Below, in pieces: positions 50,653 through 60,531 of a stretch of DNA of 64,000 nucleotides; position 1 is the stretch's first letter, and each line of letters begins with the position of its first letter. The position numbers and the translations under genes were made by a program. Below the pieces are notes generated by a model that was not told the DNA's origin, searched no databases, and was given only the letters and a program-made list of their open reading frames with translations. Source of the DNA: Lathyrus oleraceus (Eukaryota > Streptophyta > Magnoliopsida > Fabales > Fabaceae); contig NC_066583.1 in the NCBI RefSeq assembly GCF_024323335.1, positions 13,730,665 through 13,794,664 of the forward strand, in the 5' to 3' direction.

Positions 50653-50657
50653 ATTAA
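50653..50657. other. Target-site duplication of Athila F, left copy
   Basis: ATTAA directly before the LTR end TGATGCGTGC. It matches ATTAA at 63744-63748. Confidence 0.9.
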
Positions 50658-51448
50658 TGATGCGTGCTTTTTGCAAGTATACGAACGCGTCAGAGTAATA
50701 TAAAAGATTATCGAATCCACAGAGACCAAGTGTCAATCTATCGTTATCTATTGTTATGGTGTTTATCTTAGGTAATCAAAATAGGGGTTTTTAGAGCATG
50801 CAATGAAAAGTAAAGTATTAAATAAAGTTCAATTAGTAAAGACAGGCTCGAATGTAATTCACATAATCAATTAATAATCCAAGTACTTGCAAATAGAACT
50901 ACTTATGGGCAGTGTTTCCTACTTTGAAAAGAACCAATTTAACAGGAACTGTCACTTTCGCATATTCAGAACCGAGTTGTACTCCCTAATCAAACCCTCT
51001 TATTGTCACTTATAAAAAAGCGCGCATTGCGTTAGAGTAGTAAACCTATTTTTAAGAAATATAGTATCTTGACTAAGTTGAAAAGTATTTTAACCTGGAT
51101 TTCTTAACCAAAAGAGGTTCTCACGAATCAGACTCTAAACTTATAAACGCGTCCGAAAATAGTTTTAAAATCACTTTTCTTCTTAAGTTAAAAACTCCTA
51201 ATGAACTAAACAAAGTGCTTTCGCTGTTTTTGAAATAGTTAAAAATAATTAAGTTTAAAAAGACGTTGGACGGCTTTCGATCTTACCCAACGGAAATTAA
51301 GTGCGGGAAAACTTAAGTTGAAAGTTAAAATAGCCCTTAAGTGTTTCTACGAACAATTGTACGAATTATCGGTTTAATCACGATCCTTACATTCTAACCT
51401 TATAGATTTAGTTAGACATGGTAAAGTAAAGGTGCATTTAAATTTAAA

Positions 51449-51645
51449 TAAAAGTAGTGCGAGTGCGAGAAAATAAATAAAAGTAGTGCGAGTGCGAGAA
51501 ATAAATGAAAGTAAAGCGAGTGCGAGAAATAAATAAAAGTAAAGACAGTGCGGGAAAATAAATAAAGTAAAGTGGGTGCGAGAAATAAATAAAAGTAAGC
51601 GAGTGAGGGAAATAAATAAAGTAAAGACAGTGCGGGAAAATAAAA
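51449..51645. repeat. Minisatellite in the 3' LTR, about 7 units of 27-29 bp
   Basis: Units around AGTGCGAGTGCGAGAAATAA and AAAGTAAAGACAGTGCGGGA follow one another; the same array is at 62855-63052 in the 5' LTR. On the minus strand all three frames are open, giving false ORFs rich in Leu, Phe and Tyr. Confidence 0.9.
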
Positions 51646-51919
51646 TAGATAAAGGCAAGCAATAAAAATCTGCTCCAATCGGAGGGTTGAATAAAATGCA
51701 AAGAGGAAATGAAAATGGCGGCAGGATTAACTTCCTTCCAAAGTGCTCCAAACTCGATTACAGACTCGATCACAAAACTTGATTACACAATTATGGTAAC
51801 ACCCCAATGCGAAGCGATTACCACTTTAAAATACTGAATATATGCCTAAGTGAAACTAATTTTGCTCTGAGTTTGCCTTTGCTCTAAGTTTGGATGCTTA
51901 AACAAATGAATTCGAGTCT

Positions 51920-51930
51920 CTATTTATAGG
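51920..51930 (-). promoter_or_regulatory. TATA box of Athila F 3' LTR
   Basis: CCTATAAATAG on the minus strand, about 70-100 bp downstream of the palindromic units in the U3 region. Identical box in the 5' LTR at 63336-63326. Confidence 0.7.
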
Positions 51931-51995
51931 CAAGTAAAATAATGGAAATGACAAGGATGCCCTTCAGTTTGAATTTGGGAGGGAAAACTTTTCCT

Positions 51996-52035
51996 CTTGT
52001 GGCGCCCGCCACAAGTCCATGGCGCTCTCCACAAG
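51996..52035. repeat. Palindromic GTGGCG/CGCCAC repeats, 3' LTR
   Basis: A near-perfect 20-bp palindrome (CTTGTGGCGC, CCGCCACAAG; 9 of 10 arm positions pair) followed by one decayed unit (TCCATGGCGCTCTCCACAAG). The 5' LTR has one more unit. Confidence 0.88.
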
Positions 52036-52328
52036 GCCAATCTGTGGCGCCTTAGTAGAAGTAGTGGGGAACGTGGCAGTTGAGGGAAGTTGAGCTAGGA
52101 CACGTCATGGCAGAGTCTATGGCGCCAGCCACAGTGGGAGCCACAAGTGCAAACTCCTGAATTTTAGGGTTTTTAGCTCGTTTTCACTCCTTTTCTCGAT
52201 CGGGGCTCCGATTAAAGTAAAAACCTGAAAAAAAGAGAAACATAGTAATAACATAAAAAAATGATAATAAAACAACTAAAAATCATGCGAAATCGGAGTC
52301 GAAAATACGGTGAATTTCAGTGTCATCA

Positions 52329-52341
52329 AATTCTCCCACAC
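52329..52341 (-). other. Polypurine tract of Athila F
   Basis: Minus-strand GTGTGGGAGAATT directly before the 3' LTR start; primes plus-strand DNA synthesis. A GGGAG core in this place is usual for plant gypsy elements. Confidence 0.75.
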
Positions 52342-53461
52342 TTAAACCCTTGCTTGTCCTCAAGCAAAACATTGAAAAGCTCATAGAAGAAAAACTGGTG
52401 TAAACGAGTGCTTCAGGTTAAAAGATTTCTAAGTTCAAGTCGGATGCAGTGATAGGTACTAACTGAGTGAACTAAGGGTATCATGATGACACTAATCCGC
52501 AAATACGGACATAAACTTCATTCATATATTAATCAACCCATATTATCCCACAATACCTAGGCCTGCCTCTTCATCTCTTTTTGTGTCCTTTTTCATTCAG
52601 GCGCAATCACATTAAGCCCGTTATCCGTACATGCTTCATAGCAGAGTGTCCTGTTAGTGATTATGATCTAAACATGGGGTTCCTGGCACATAAATATGTG
52701 TAAACCCTTTTATTTGACCCAACTACAGTTGTGGGGGATCGGATCGTAATCCGCCCTACCGAGTTCAGCGCCAGATACCTCTGAACCAACTAACAGTGGG
52801 TAAGTTTTTCTTTTTCTTTTGTAGCAAATTTTTACAAACTTTTTGGTTTAAATGACTTTGTGAGGGTCACCTATACCTGAGTTGCCTTTTTGCTTTCTTT
52901 TATTTATTTTACTAGATCATTCACTTTTTTTCATCGGTCCCCTACGTAAAGGATGCGTAGGCCGGAGCTGACTGCTGGAATAAACTACTGAGGACTTATA
53001 CTGAAATGATGATTAAGGCCATGGTATATGGGGTTTCGGGAATGATTCCTATATTCATGAAGTCTATGGTGCTAAAACAATACTGATGTTTCAAAAAGTT
53101 CCCCCAAGTCACCGCATCCTTACTCATACCCGTCTTTAAAACCCAAAAACTTTCAGAATAACACTGTTTTCTTTTTGCAAAATTTTTTTTTGGTAGGGCT
53201 CAAGTGATGGGGAGATTAGACTGTACTAAAGATACACTATATTGGTGACTCGTCAGACTCATGCATTATCTAAAACACTTAAAGCAAAATAAAATAAACA
53301 ACTAAAAAGCAATAAAAATAAACAAACTATCTAAAAACAGCAAAGAAAATAAACAAACTGACTGAAAATAGCAAAGAAAAGCGATAAAGTCTCCTCCCAC
53401 ACTTAAATCGAACATTGTCCCAATGTTTCGAAATAAGATAAGGGAAGAGTTACCTGACATC
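52342..53461 (-). other. Non-coding region between ORF B and the 3' LTR
   Basis: About 1.1 kb with no reading frame of interest and no similarity to known domains. It holds T-rich tracts near 52805-52960 and a phrase rich in CTTAAGT near 53280. This is the long 3' untranslated region typical of Athila elements. Confidence 0.6.
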
Positions 53462-54918
53462 CTACTGCTGACCACTGGTGCCTTCGCCATCCTGAGGTGG
53501 ACGACGGGATCGGGTACGACGACGGTCTCTCTGATCCATCCTGGCCTGTAGGGCATCCTGAGCAGTCCTCACCTCTCGAAGGTTACCCAAAATGGAACCT
53601 TGAGTGGCTTCGATGAGTGCAGTATGTTGACGATGGTATTGTTGCTGACGGGCTTGCGTATTTGTAATCGTAAGCAGGGACTGTAAAACAGTATCATAAG
53701 ATCTATCTGTCCTCCGCTGCGATTCTTGCATGAAGCTCATGTTATCTGCTAGTTGTTGTTGGATGGTAGAGAGTAGGTCATCACACCTTTTCTCTCTAGC
53801 CATGTGGTCACGCCACATCTCTTATGTAATATAAAATCCAGGAGCAGAACCTGCAAAAGAAGAAGAAGATGATGCGGTGTGTGGTGGTGATGGGTGATGG
53901 GGGGACACATGAGATACGGGAGATCTCTCTGATCATATTCATCATCAGTGTCGTGTCCCTCCTCATCAGGAACATTAGGAGGAAGAGGACCCAAAACAGG
54001 TGGAGCATCTAAAATGTAGGTCCAATTCCTTTCATCTCGTACATCAGTACGTCTAGTGCATGGTAAAACAACAAATGGGATAGCTACACCATGAACCATA
54101 AGCACATAGCCTCCTTCTCTCCTCAATCGGCACAATTTCATGTCTCTCAGAAATTTTAGGTTTATTGTGCAAGGAGGTAAGGGATCTAGGGTAGGTATAT
54201 CATTGTTCAGGTTAAGCGCCCGAGCAAGAGACGTAATCAGTCCTCCGAAAACAATCGGTCCCGCTTTATTTAAAGTTAAAGTCATATGAGTGAGCATGAA
54301 CGGGACCGAGTTAATTCTTCTATTTGTGAGGCTTCCTTGCAAAAATAGAAGCTCTCGAGCATTGACCTTATTTGGATTCTCCCGACCAAAAATAGTACAT
54401 GCCAACAGATATCTAAAAACTCTGATGTCCGGGTTATGGATAGTCGAGGCAAGAATTCCTTCAAAAGAATTTATGGAAGTGTTTGACAATCTCTGCCAGA
54501 AGGAAAACACCTCGACTCACCAATCCGAATCCAAAGGGGCCTCACAAATAGCACCGTCCCCATGAGGTATACCTAACAGGCTTGCTAGTTCGTCGGTATT
54601 GAATTCATATTCAACAACAAACATTCTAAATCGGACAGTACCAACTGTGCTAGCAGTGTTAGGATTAACAATATAAATTAAAGAACTTAAAAATTCGATT
54701 GTCAATCTCTTAAAGGTAGGTTCTTTGTTTGAAAAGATACTATGCAAAATTAAATTATCTAATAAATAAAATATGCTATGGTAGATACCCAAAGTGTAGA
54801 GACAACTTTCATCAACATACCTTGTCGCGAGGATCTCCCGATTTTGCAACCGTTCGATACTCTTCCTTTGTCTATCACCCAGTTTCCCTTGACGAAGGAT
54901 GAATCCATTGAACTCCAT
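53462..54918 (-). pseudogene. Athila F late ORF B (ATHILA ORF-1 type), three breaks
   Basis: The second late ORF. Start ATG at 54918. It has the ATHILA ORF-1 region: TRYVDESCLYTLGI, LTIEFLSSLIYIV, GTVRFRMFVVEYEFNTDELASLLGIP, then STIHNPDIRVFRYLLACTIFGR and VLPCTRRTDVRDERNWTYIL, a Ser/His/Pro-rich linker (about 53940-53830) and a Gln-rich coiled-coil tail (53818-53462). Breaks: TGA at 54517, a frame change near 53925 and TAA at 53824. Compared with ORF A it has the same fold order but clearly different sequence, so it is an old duplicate or an independent acquisition, not a recent copy. No 3' splice site lies at its start; promoter-like signals lie upstream instead. Function unknown. Confidence 0.8.
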
Positions 54919-55497
54919 TATGTAGCTCTTGCAATGTGGTGAAGAAGATGGAATGGGTTTGTAAAAAGGTTGGATTTTTATGAAATTCGACGGATGAAAA
55001 TGAAAATGGAAATCGGGAAAATGATTTGTATGGTGTGAAGATGGGAAATGTGTGAGCTTTTGTGGGGTTCAAGGACGTTTTTGCAAGGTGAAAAAATGGG
55101 TTATGAAGGTTTGAAGGTGTGAAAATGGTGAAGAAAGGGAGCCTGCCCCGAGCTTATACAGACGCTGTGGCGGGCGCCACAGGGTCTATGGTGGGCGCCA
55201 CAAGGCAAAATTCGGTTGGGCCGGATTTTGGTCCTTTGGCTTGGGCTTCTCGTTGTCTTTTCGGCTGGGCCAGATTTAAACATTAGACAAAAAAAATTAA
55301 ATAAACAATTAATATAACTAAACTATAATAAAAGCATACATATAATAAACAAACATAAAACATAAATATATAAATGTGGAAATATCAATATGCTGACATA
55401 GTTAAGAAAAATATCCCAAATGCAATGATATAAAATAAGTTAGATAAATGCGAGAAATATAAGCATAAACGAGACAAAATAAAATGAGATGGTAAAA
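54919..55497 (-). promoter_or_regulatory. Gap between ORF A and ORF B; candidate internal promoter
   Basis: In minus-strand order: a 220-bp AT-rich part; three GCCCA/GGCCCA (site II-like) motifs within 55275-55208; two palindromes; a TATA-like TGTATAAGC at about 55160-55150; then a leader of about 230 bp to the ATG of ORF B. The palindromes are the type found in the U3 region of the LTR of this element upstream of its TATA box. Promoter activity is inferred from this arrangement, not shown. Confidence 0.5.
55165..55204. repeat. Palindromic GTGGCG/CGCCAC repeats upstream of ORF B
   Basis: 55165-55182 is CTGTGGCGG followed by GCGCCACAG (8 of 9 arm positions pair), and 55187-55204 is a second unit, TATGGTGGGCGCCACAAG. 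They match the LTR units at 51996-52035 and 63402-63461. Confidence 0.88.
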
Positions 55498-56730
55498 TCA
55501 AATAGTAGGGGGGTCGTCTTCCTGAGTAGGTCCACGGAGCATGGCTATCTCCTGCCTAAGCTCTGCGATCTCCTGGTATAAACAGTCGGGTTCGGTAGCG
55601 TGTGTGAGATCAGATACTCCCATCTGTAAGGTGAGGTCAGCCACCTCCTGTCTAAGCTCTGCAATCTCTCTACGACACTCTGCAATCTGGGTGCGGATGT
55701 TTGGGTTCTGCAATGATAGATTGTTAGAGAATACAATGATCCTGGGAGAAGGTGGTGTAGGCGTATACTCAGCAATAAATGGTGATCTCGGCTCCTCGAT
55801 AGTCTCTCCCTGACCCTCCAGAGCATAACTCCAGTTTGCTGGATCATGCACACTAGTCATCATAGGATCAGGTAGTGTAAAATAATGAATCGCCTCGCTA
55901 TCGACTAGCAATCTGAACTGACATGGGTGGAAGGAGGCTCTCCTCATAAACCCTCTGGTCAAACAAAAGTCGATATCCATGGTAGTGTACCCACAGTAGG
56001 TCCGGAGATGTAACAGCTTGCGAGATAGACCTAAAGCGATAACAATCTGTATGATCATCCCCCCTACATGAATGAATCCTTCGGTCGATCTGGAAACACC
56101 GCTGAGGCCATATAACAGAAAGTTCCGATATGCTACTGGGCGAGACTGGGATGCACAAAATAGTAGGAAGATCTCCTCTTCGCTCAATAATGTTTCAGCA
56201 TCCGATTTTCCAAGGAAGGAATGTGCCAGTATCATCTGGAAGCATCTAAAAGCAGGGTTATGTATAGCCTGGGATAACTGAGTAGAAGGATCCTGGCTCC
56301 CTCCACCTGAGATGTCACTCCAGAACTTTTCCACTTCCTTCCCCAGAAAGTATCCCATAGGTGTCTCATGGATAGCGTCAGGGGTGGTCTGAAAGCCTAA
56401 TAGGTCACCGAACTCCTTCTGGCTGAAGGAGTACTCAACCCCAAAGAGCCTGAAAGCATCATACCCATCCGGTCTAGAGTAAGGGTCATAGTCAAATGAA
56501 CTGAGGAACTCCAATGTCAAGTTCCTATAGGTGTTACTCAGATCGTCAGCGAACTCGTCCCAGTGGAGCTGGTGGCTCAGAAATCGGATACTTGGCTCAA
56601 TGCCAAGTGCTTCCATGCAGTGTTGATCTGGATAACGTGTGGGCTCCATAGGGCGCTGATAAAGAGCTATGTAGCGCTCTCTCTGAGCGTCATCCCTATA
56701 GGCCACGTGCATATCATCGAAGTCCCGCAT
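55498..56730 (-). CDS. Athila F late ORF A, ATHILA ORF-1 family protein, intact (410 aa)
   Basis: The only fully open gene of this element. The start is taken as ATG at 56730 (MRDFDDMHVAYRDD) because the frame upstream, to 56835, is low-complexity Phe/Tyr and because a 3'-splice-site-like TTTTACAG lies immediately before it. Domain order: basic/charged N-terminus, PTRYPDQHCMEALGI, LTLEFLSSFDYD, FRLFGVEYSFSQKEFGDLLG, AIHNPAFRCFQMILAHSFLG, a Gly/Ile-rich hydrophobic stretch (VGGMIIQIVIALGL), DFCLTRGFMRR, DPANWSYAL, and a C-terminal coiled coil with AELRQEVADLTLQM and AELRQEIAMLR. It has no signal peptide. The family sits after pol in Athila elements, in the place of env; its role is unknown. 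A spliced subgenomic mRNA is likely but inferred. Confidence 0.82.
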   Translation of the reverse strand: MRDFDDMHVAYRDDAQRERYIALYQRPMEPTRYPDQHCMEALGIEPSIRFLSHQLHWDEFADDLSNTYRNLTLEFLSSFDYDPYSRPDGYDAFRLFGVEYSFSQKEFGDLLGFQTTPDAIHETPMGYFLGKEVEKFWSDISGGGSQDPSTQLSQAIHNPAFRCFQMILAHSFLGKSDAETLLSEEEIFLLFCASQSRPVAYRNFLLYGLSGVSRSTEGFIHVGGMIIQIVIALGLSRKLLHLRTYCGYTTMDIDFCLTRGFMRRASFHPCQFRLLVDSEAIHYFTLPDPMMTSVHDPANWSYALEGQGETIEEPRSPFIAEYTPTPPSPRIIVFSNNLSLQNPNIRTQIAECRREIAELRQEVADLTLQMGVSDLTHATEPDCLYQEIAELRQEIAMLRGPTQEDDPPTI

Positions 56731-56854
56731 CCTGTAAAAGTTAGAAAAGGGGTCCTGAAAATACAAACATTTCAAATATTTAGTCTCGGTGAAAATATGA
56801 TAAAAATAAAATAAACTGAAATAAAATAAATGCAAAAAAGTAAAATAAAAACCA

Positions 56855-56903
56855 TGGGTTGCCTCCCACGCAACGCTTGTTTAACGGCATTAGCTTGACG
56901 ATC
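56855..56903 (-). other. Conserved non-coding motif after Athila F integrase
   Basis: On the minus strand, GTTAAACAAGCG and TGGGAGGCAACCCA begin only a few bases after the integrase stop at 56909. The same motif follows integrase in Athila B (34196-34251). The second half can fold into a short hairpin. Confidence 0.7.
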
Positions 56904-56908
56904 AGAAG

Positions 56909-58170
56909 TTATACACCTGTAGTAGGGATCGATGGATCAATCAGTGTGTGGCTTGAGTAGTCTGCTGGAATGTCTCCTCCTTCATAGAGCTTCAGTCTTT
57001 GTCCATTTACAATGAAAGGACTACTGGTTTTGTTCTTGATTTCTACGGCTCCGGATCTCAGAATCTTGGAAACTTCGAAAGGGCCGGTCCATCTTGAGGG
57101 TAGCTTCCCTGGGAAGAGTCGTAACCTAGAGTTGAAAAGGAGAACATGGTCGCCTATATTGAAGTTTTTCTTTACTATTCTTTTGTCGTGTCAGGCTTTT
57201 GTTCTCTCTTTGTATATTTTTTCATTCTCGTAGGCAGATTGCCTAAGTTCTTCTAGTTTATGAATGTCAAGGATACGCTTTTCTCCAGCGGTCAGGTAGT
57301 CTAAATTCAAAGTTTTAATGGTCCAATAGGCCTTATGCTCCAATTCGAACGGTAAGTGACAGGATTTTCCATAGACTAGTTGGTAGGGAGTTGTTCCTAT
57401 AGGGGTTTTGAAAGCAGTTCTATAGGCCCATAATGCTTCTTGAAGCTTCTGAGACCAGCCTCTCCTCGAGATTGAAACAGTTTTTTCTAGGATTTGTTTT
57501 ATCTCCCTATTGGATACTTCTACTTGGCCACTATTCTGTGGATGGTATGGTGTTGCTACTCTATGCCTAACTCCATATTTTCTTAAAAGTTTATCAAATA
57601 TTCTCGATATGAAGTGTGATCCTCCATCGCTTATGACTAAACGTGGTGTTCCAAATCTAGGGAATATATAGTTCTTAAATAGCTTGATCACTACCCTAGT
57701 GTCGTTTGTGGGTGCAGCTATGGCTTCAATCCACTTAGACACGTAGTCTACAGCAACTAAGATATACCTGTTTCCTAAGGATGGTGGGAAAGGTCCCATG
57801 AAATCTATACCCCATACGTCGAAGAGTTCTACTTCCTGAATGTTTCTTTGAGGCATTTTGTCATGCCTTGAAATGTTTCCAGTGCGTTGGCATCTATCAC
57901 ATTTGACAATGCAATCATGGACATCACATCACATGGTAGGCCAAAATAGGCCAGCTTGAAGAATCTTGGCGTATGTCTTAGAGGTGCTCACATGTCCACC
58001 ATAGGGTGCAGAGTGACAATGCTCGATAATACTCTTTACCGCTTCTTCTGGAGCGCAATGGTGAAAAATGCCATCTTTACCCCTTTTGAAAAGGAGCGGT
58101 TCGTCCCAATAAAAGTTTCTCACATCGTGGAAGAATTTCTTCTTGCGGTGGTAGTCAAGATCAGAGGGTA
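56909..58170 (-). pseudogene. Athila F integrase, two stops, key residues intact
   Basis: Integrase following RNase H. Zinc site [17 protein letters not shown]...CDRCQ has both His and both Cys. The DDE core is complete: [22 protein letters not shown] and [14 protein letters not shown]. Then [44 protein letters not shown], and a C-terminal part with FNSRLRLFPGKL, RWTGPFEV and the end at the TAA at 56909. Two in-frame TGA codons, at 57931-57929 and 57193-57191, interrupt it; otherwise the frame is open from about 58640. Both stops are one G-to-A step from a Trp codon. Confidence 0.92.
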
Positions 58171-59926
58171 CGATATCAGTAGCTAGGTAATTAACAAAGT
58201 CTGCATACCAGGTTACGTTACTTACTGCTAAGGAATTTTTGAAGTGATCATGAATGCCTAGGCTATCGTCTTCAATGGTTTCTAGTCTAGATATCAGTCT
58301 ATCATAGGCGAAATCATCATTTATGGGTACTAAGTCTAGTTTTAGATGTTCTAGCCTAGAAAGGTGATCGGCTACTACATTTTCAGTGCCTTCTTTATCT
58401 CTTATATCTAAATCAAACTCTTGTAGTAACAGAATCCATCGGAGTAACCTGGGCTTGGCATCTTTTTTACTTAATAGGTAACGAATGGCAGCATGATCAG
58501 TGTAAACTATAATTTTTGCTCCTACTAGATAAGATCTAAATTTGTCTATAGCGAAAACTACAACGAGTAATTCCTTTTCAGTTGTTGCATAGTTAAGTTG
58601 GACATCGTCTAGGGTTCTACTGGCATAACAAATGACATGTAATTTTTTTATCTTTCCTTTGTCCTAGAATGGCTCCAACCGTATAATCACTAGCATCGCA
58701 CATTATCTCAAAAGGTTCTGACCAATCAGGTGGTTTCATAATAGGTGCTGATATTAATGCTTGCTTTAAAATATTAAATGCTTCATTACATTTTCCATCG
58801 AAGATGAATTCAGCATCCTTCATTAAAAGTCTAGTTAAAGGTTTAGTTATTTTGGAGAAGTCCTTGATAAAACACCGGTAGAATCCAGCGTGTCCAAGAA
58901 AGCTTCGGACTTCTCTGATGGTTTTTGGTGGTTTTAGGTTTTCTATTACTTCTATTTTAGCTCTATCTACCTCTATACCTTTTTCGGAAACTATATGTCC
59001 TAAAACAATTCCTTTGGTTACCATGAAATGACACTTTTCCCAGTTTAGCACGAGGTTCACCTCCACGCATCTCTCCAGGATTTTCTCAAGGTTAGCAAGA
59101 CAATTGTGGAAATCAAATCCGCAAACCGAGAAATCATCCATAAACACTTCCATGATACCATCTAGGTAATCTGCAAAGATTGACATCATGCAGCGTTGGA
59201 AAGTAGCTGGGGCATTACAGAGGCCGAATGTAATTCGTCTGTAGGCAAAAGTTCCATAAGGGCATGTAAAGGTAGTTTTTCTTGATCTTCGGGGTGGATA
59301 GGTATTTGGAAGAATCCAGAGTATCCATCTAAATAGCAGAAGTAAGAGTGTCTGGCTAGACGCTCCAACATCTGGTCTATAAATGGTAAAGGGAAATGAT
59401 CCTTCCTGGTTGCTTTATTTAATTTTCTATAGTCTAGACACATTTTCCATCCTCCTTCTAACTGTTTTGCTACATGTTCGCCTTTATCGTTTTGCACGAC
59501 TGTGATGCCTCCCTTTTTAGGTACTACATGCACAGGGCTCACCCACTTACTATCCGAGATCTGATAAATTATACCTGCCTCAAGTAACTTAAGAACTTCT
59601 TTTTTAACAACATCACTCATTATAGGGTTTATTCTTCTCTGATGTTCTCTGGAGGGTTTTGAATCTTCTTCGAGCGAAATCTGATGCATGCATACAGATG
59701 GGCTTATACCTTTCAGGTCAGAGATATTATATCCTAAGGCCGAGGGATATCTTCGTAAAACGTCTAAAAGTTGATCTGTTTCCTCTTGGCTCAAGGTAGC
59801 ACTGACTATAACTGGACGGTTCATCTCTTCATCGAGGAACTCATATCTCAGGTTCTTAGGTAATTCCTTAAGTTCTAAGGTTGGTTTCTTAGGGCATGGC
59901 ATAGGATCTGGGTAAGGGATAAACAT
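58171..59926 (-). pseudogene. Athila F reverse transcriptase and RNase H, frameshifted
   Basis: RT: YEFLDEEMNRPVIV, HQISLEEDSKPSREHQRRI, IIYQISDSKWVSPVHVVPKK, WKMCLDYRKLNKATRKDHFPLPF, CYLDGYSGFFQI; then a frame change at about 59280 in a run of A (minus strand); the second part from about 59280 holds FADYLDGIMEVFMDDFSVCG (the catalytic MDD), LGHIVSEKGIEV, REVRSFLGHAGFYRCFIKDFSKI. RNase [21 protein letters not shown], then a frame change at about 58655 in another run of A, then [18 protein letters not shown] and [36 protein letters not shown]. All four acidic residues are kept. The two frameshifts in homopolymers are the main damage; a third lies at 59927 at the PR-RT join. Confidence 0.93.
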
Positions 59927-60531
59927 TTGTAAAGGTTATCATCGATGTAGGGTTTCTTAAAGTCATCATCTTCCAGTATGGGGGTTGATGGTAACTTAAT
60001 TGTTTTTATGATCGCTTCTTGTTCTAATTCCCTAACGCACTCATCAATGATATCTAAGGCATAACATGCGTCTCCCATCACAGGTGCCATAAGAAATTTC
60101 GAAAGTATAAATTCTATTTTCTCGTCACCTACCTCAAAGGTCAACTTTCCTCTCTTGACATCTATTATGGCTCCTGCAGTTGATAAGAATGGTCTACCTA
60201 GAAGGATTGGTATATCATTGTCCTCTTTGATGTCCATGACAACAAAATCAGTAGGGATAAATATCTGACCTATCCTAACAGGGACATCTTCTAAAATGCC
60301 TATCGGATACTTAACAGATCTATCGGCTAACTGAAGTGACATCTTAGTAGGTTGTAATTCTCCTAAGTTTAACCTCTCACAAACTGCTAAAGACATTAAG
60401 CTCACACTAGCTCCTAAGTCTAGAAAAGCTTTTTCGATGACATGACTTCCCAAAAGACAAGGAATGGAGAAATTTCCAGGATCTTTGTCCGTGGGTTCGG
60501 TATATTCCTTAGAAGTTTCGGGTTCACTCAA
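59875..60531 (-). pseudogene. Athila F protease domain (same frame as gag)
   Basis: Retropepsin of the Athila type with the family's Asp-Leu-Gly-Ala motif (LDLGASVSLMS) in place of Asp-Thr-Gly, followed by LQLADRSVKYPIGILEDVPV, FVVMDIKEDNDIPILLGRPFL, AIIDVKRGKLTFEVGDEKIEF. This region is in frame with gag: between them only the TAG at 60627-60625 interrupts a continuous gag-PR frame. The frame is lost at about 59927 at the join to RT. Active-site residues look usable. Confidence 0.9.

Larger units (their letters stand above)
47487..50657 (+). repeat. Ogre E 3' LTR, left part
   Basis: Starts TGTAAGACCCCAATTTTGACCC right after the polypurine tract. It contains a tandem duplication (47542-48061) and a TATA box (49264-49273). 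It is interrupted at 50657 by Athila F and resumes at 63744 or 63749. The resumed part (GACTTCTACATAAGTCCAATTACGATTGCTTAACATA) matches Ogre D LTR near 43450-43490, which confirms that the insertion is inside an LTR. Confidence 0.82.
50658..52328 (-). repeat. Athila F 3' LTR (1671 bp)
   Basis: Minus-strand start TGATGACACTG at 52328, end GCACGCATCA at 50658. Contains the palindrome CTTGTGGCG...CGCCACAAG-like units (from 51996), a TATA box (51930-51920, CCTATAAATAG) and a run of about seven 27-29 bp repeats (51449-51645). It has one 20-bp palindrome unit fewer than the 5' LTR. Confidence 0.97.

Noticed and set aside
40191..50657. Ogre D and Ogre E LTRs as the two LTRs of one element with a deletion inside
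   Set aside because: The first 250 bp differ far more than the LTRs of one element should, and a 260-bp duplication is in one only. They are treated as two different Ogre copies.
51374..51773. Three overlapping minus-strand open frames of 88-125 codons rich in Leu, Phe, Tyr and Ser (also at 62779-63179)
   Set aside because: They lie in the LTR minisatellite, whose short repeat has no stop in any minus-strand frame. Low-complexity product, identical in both LTRs.
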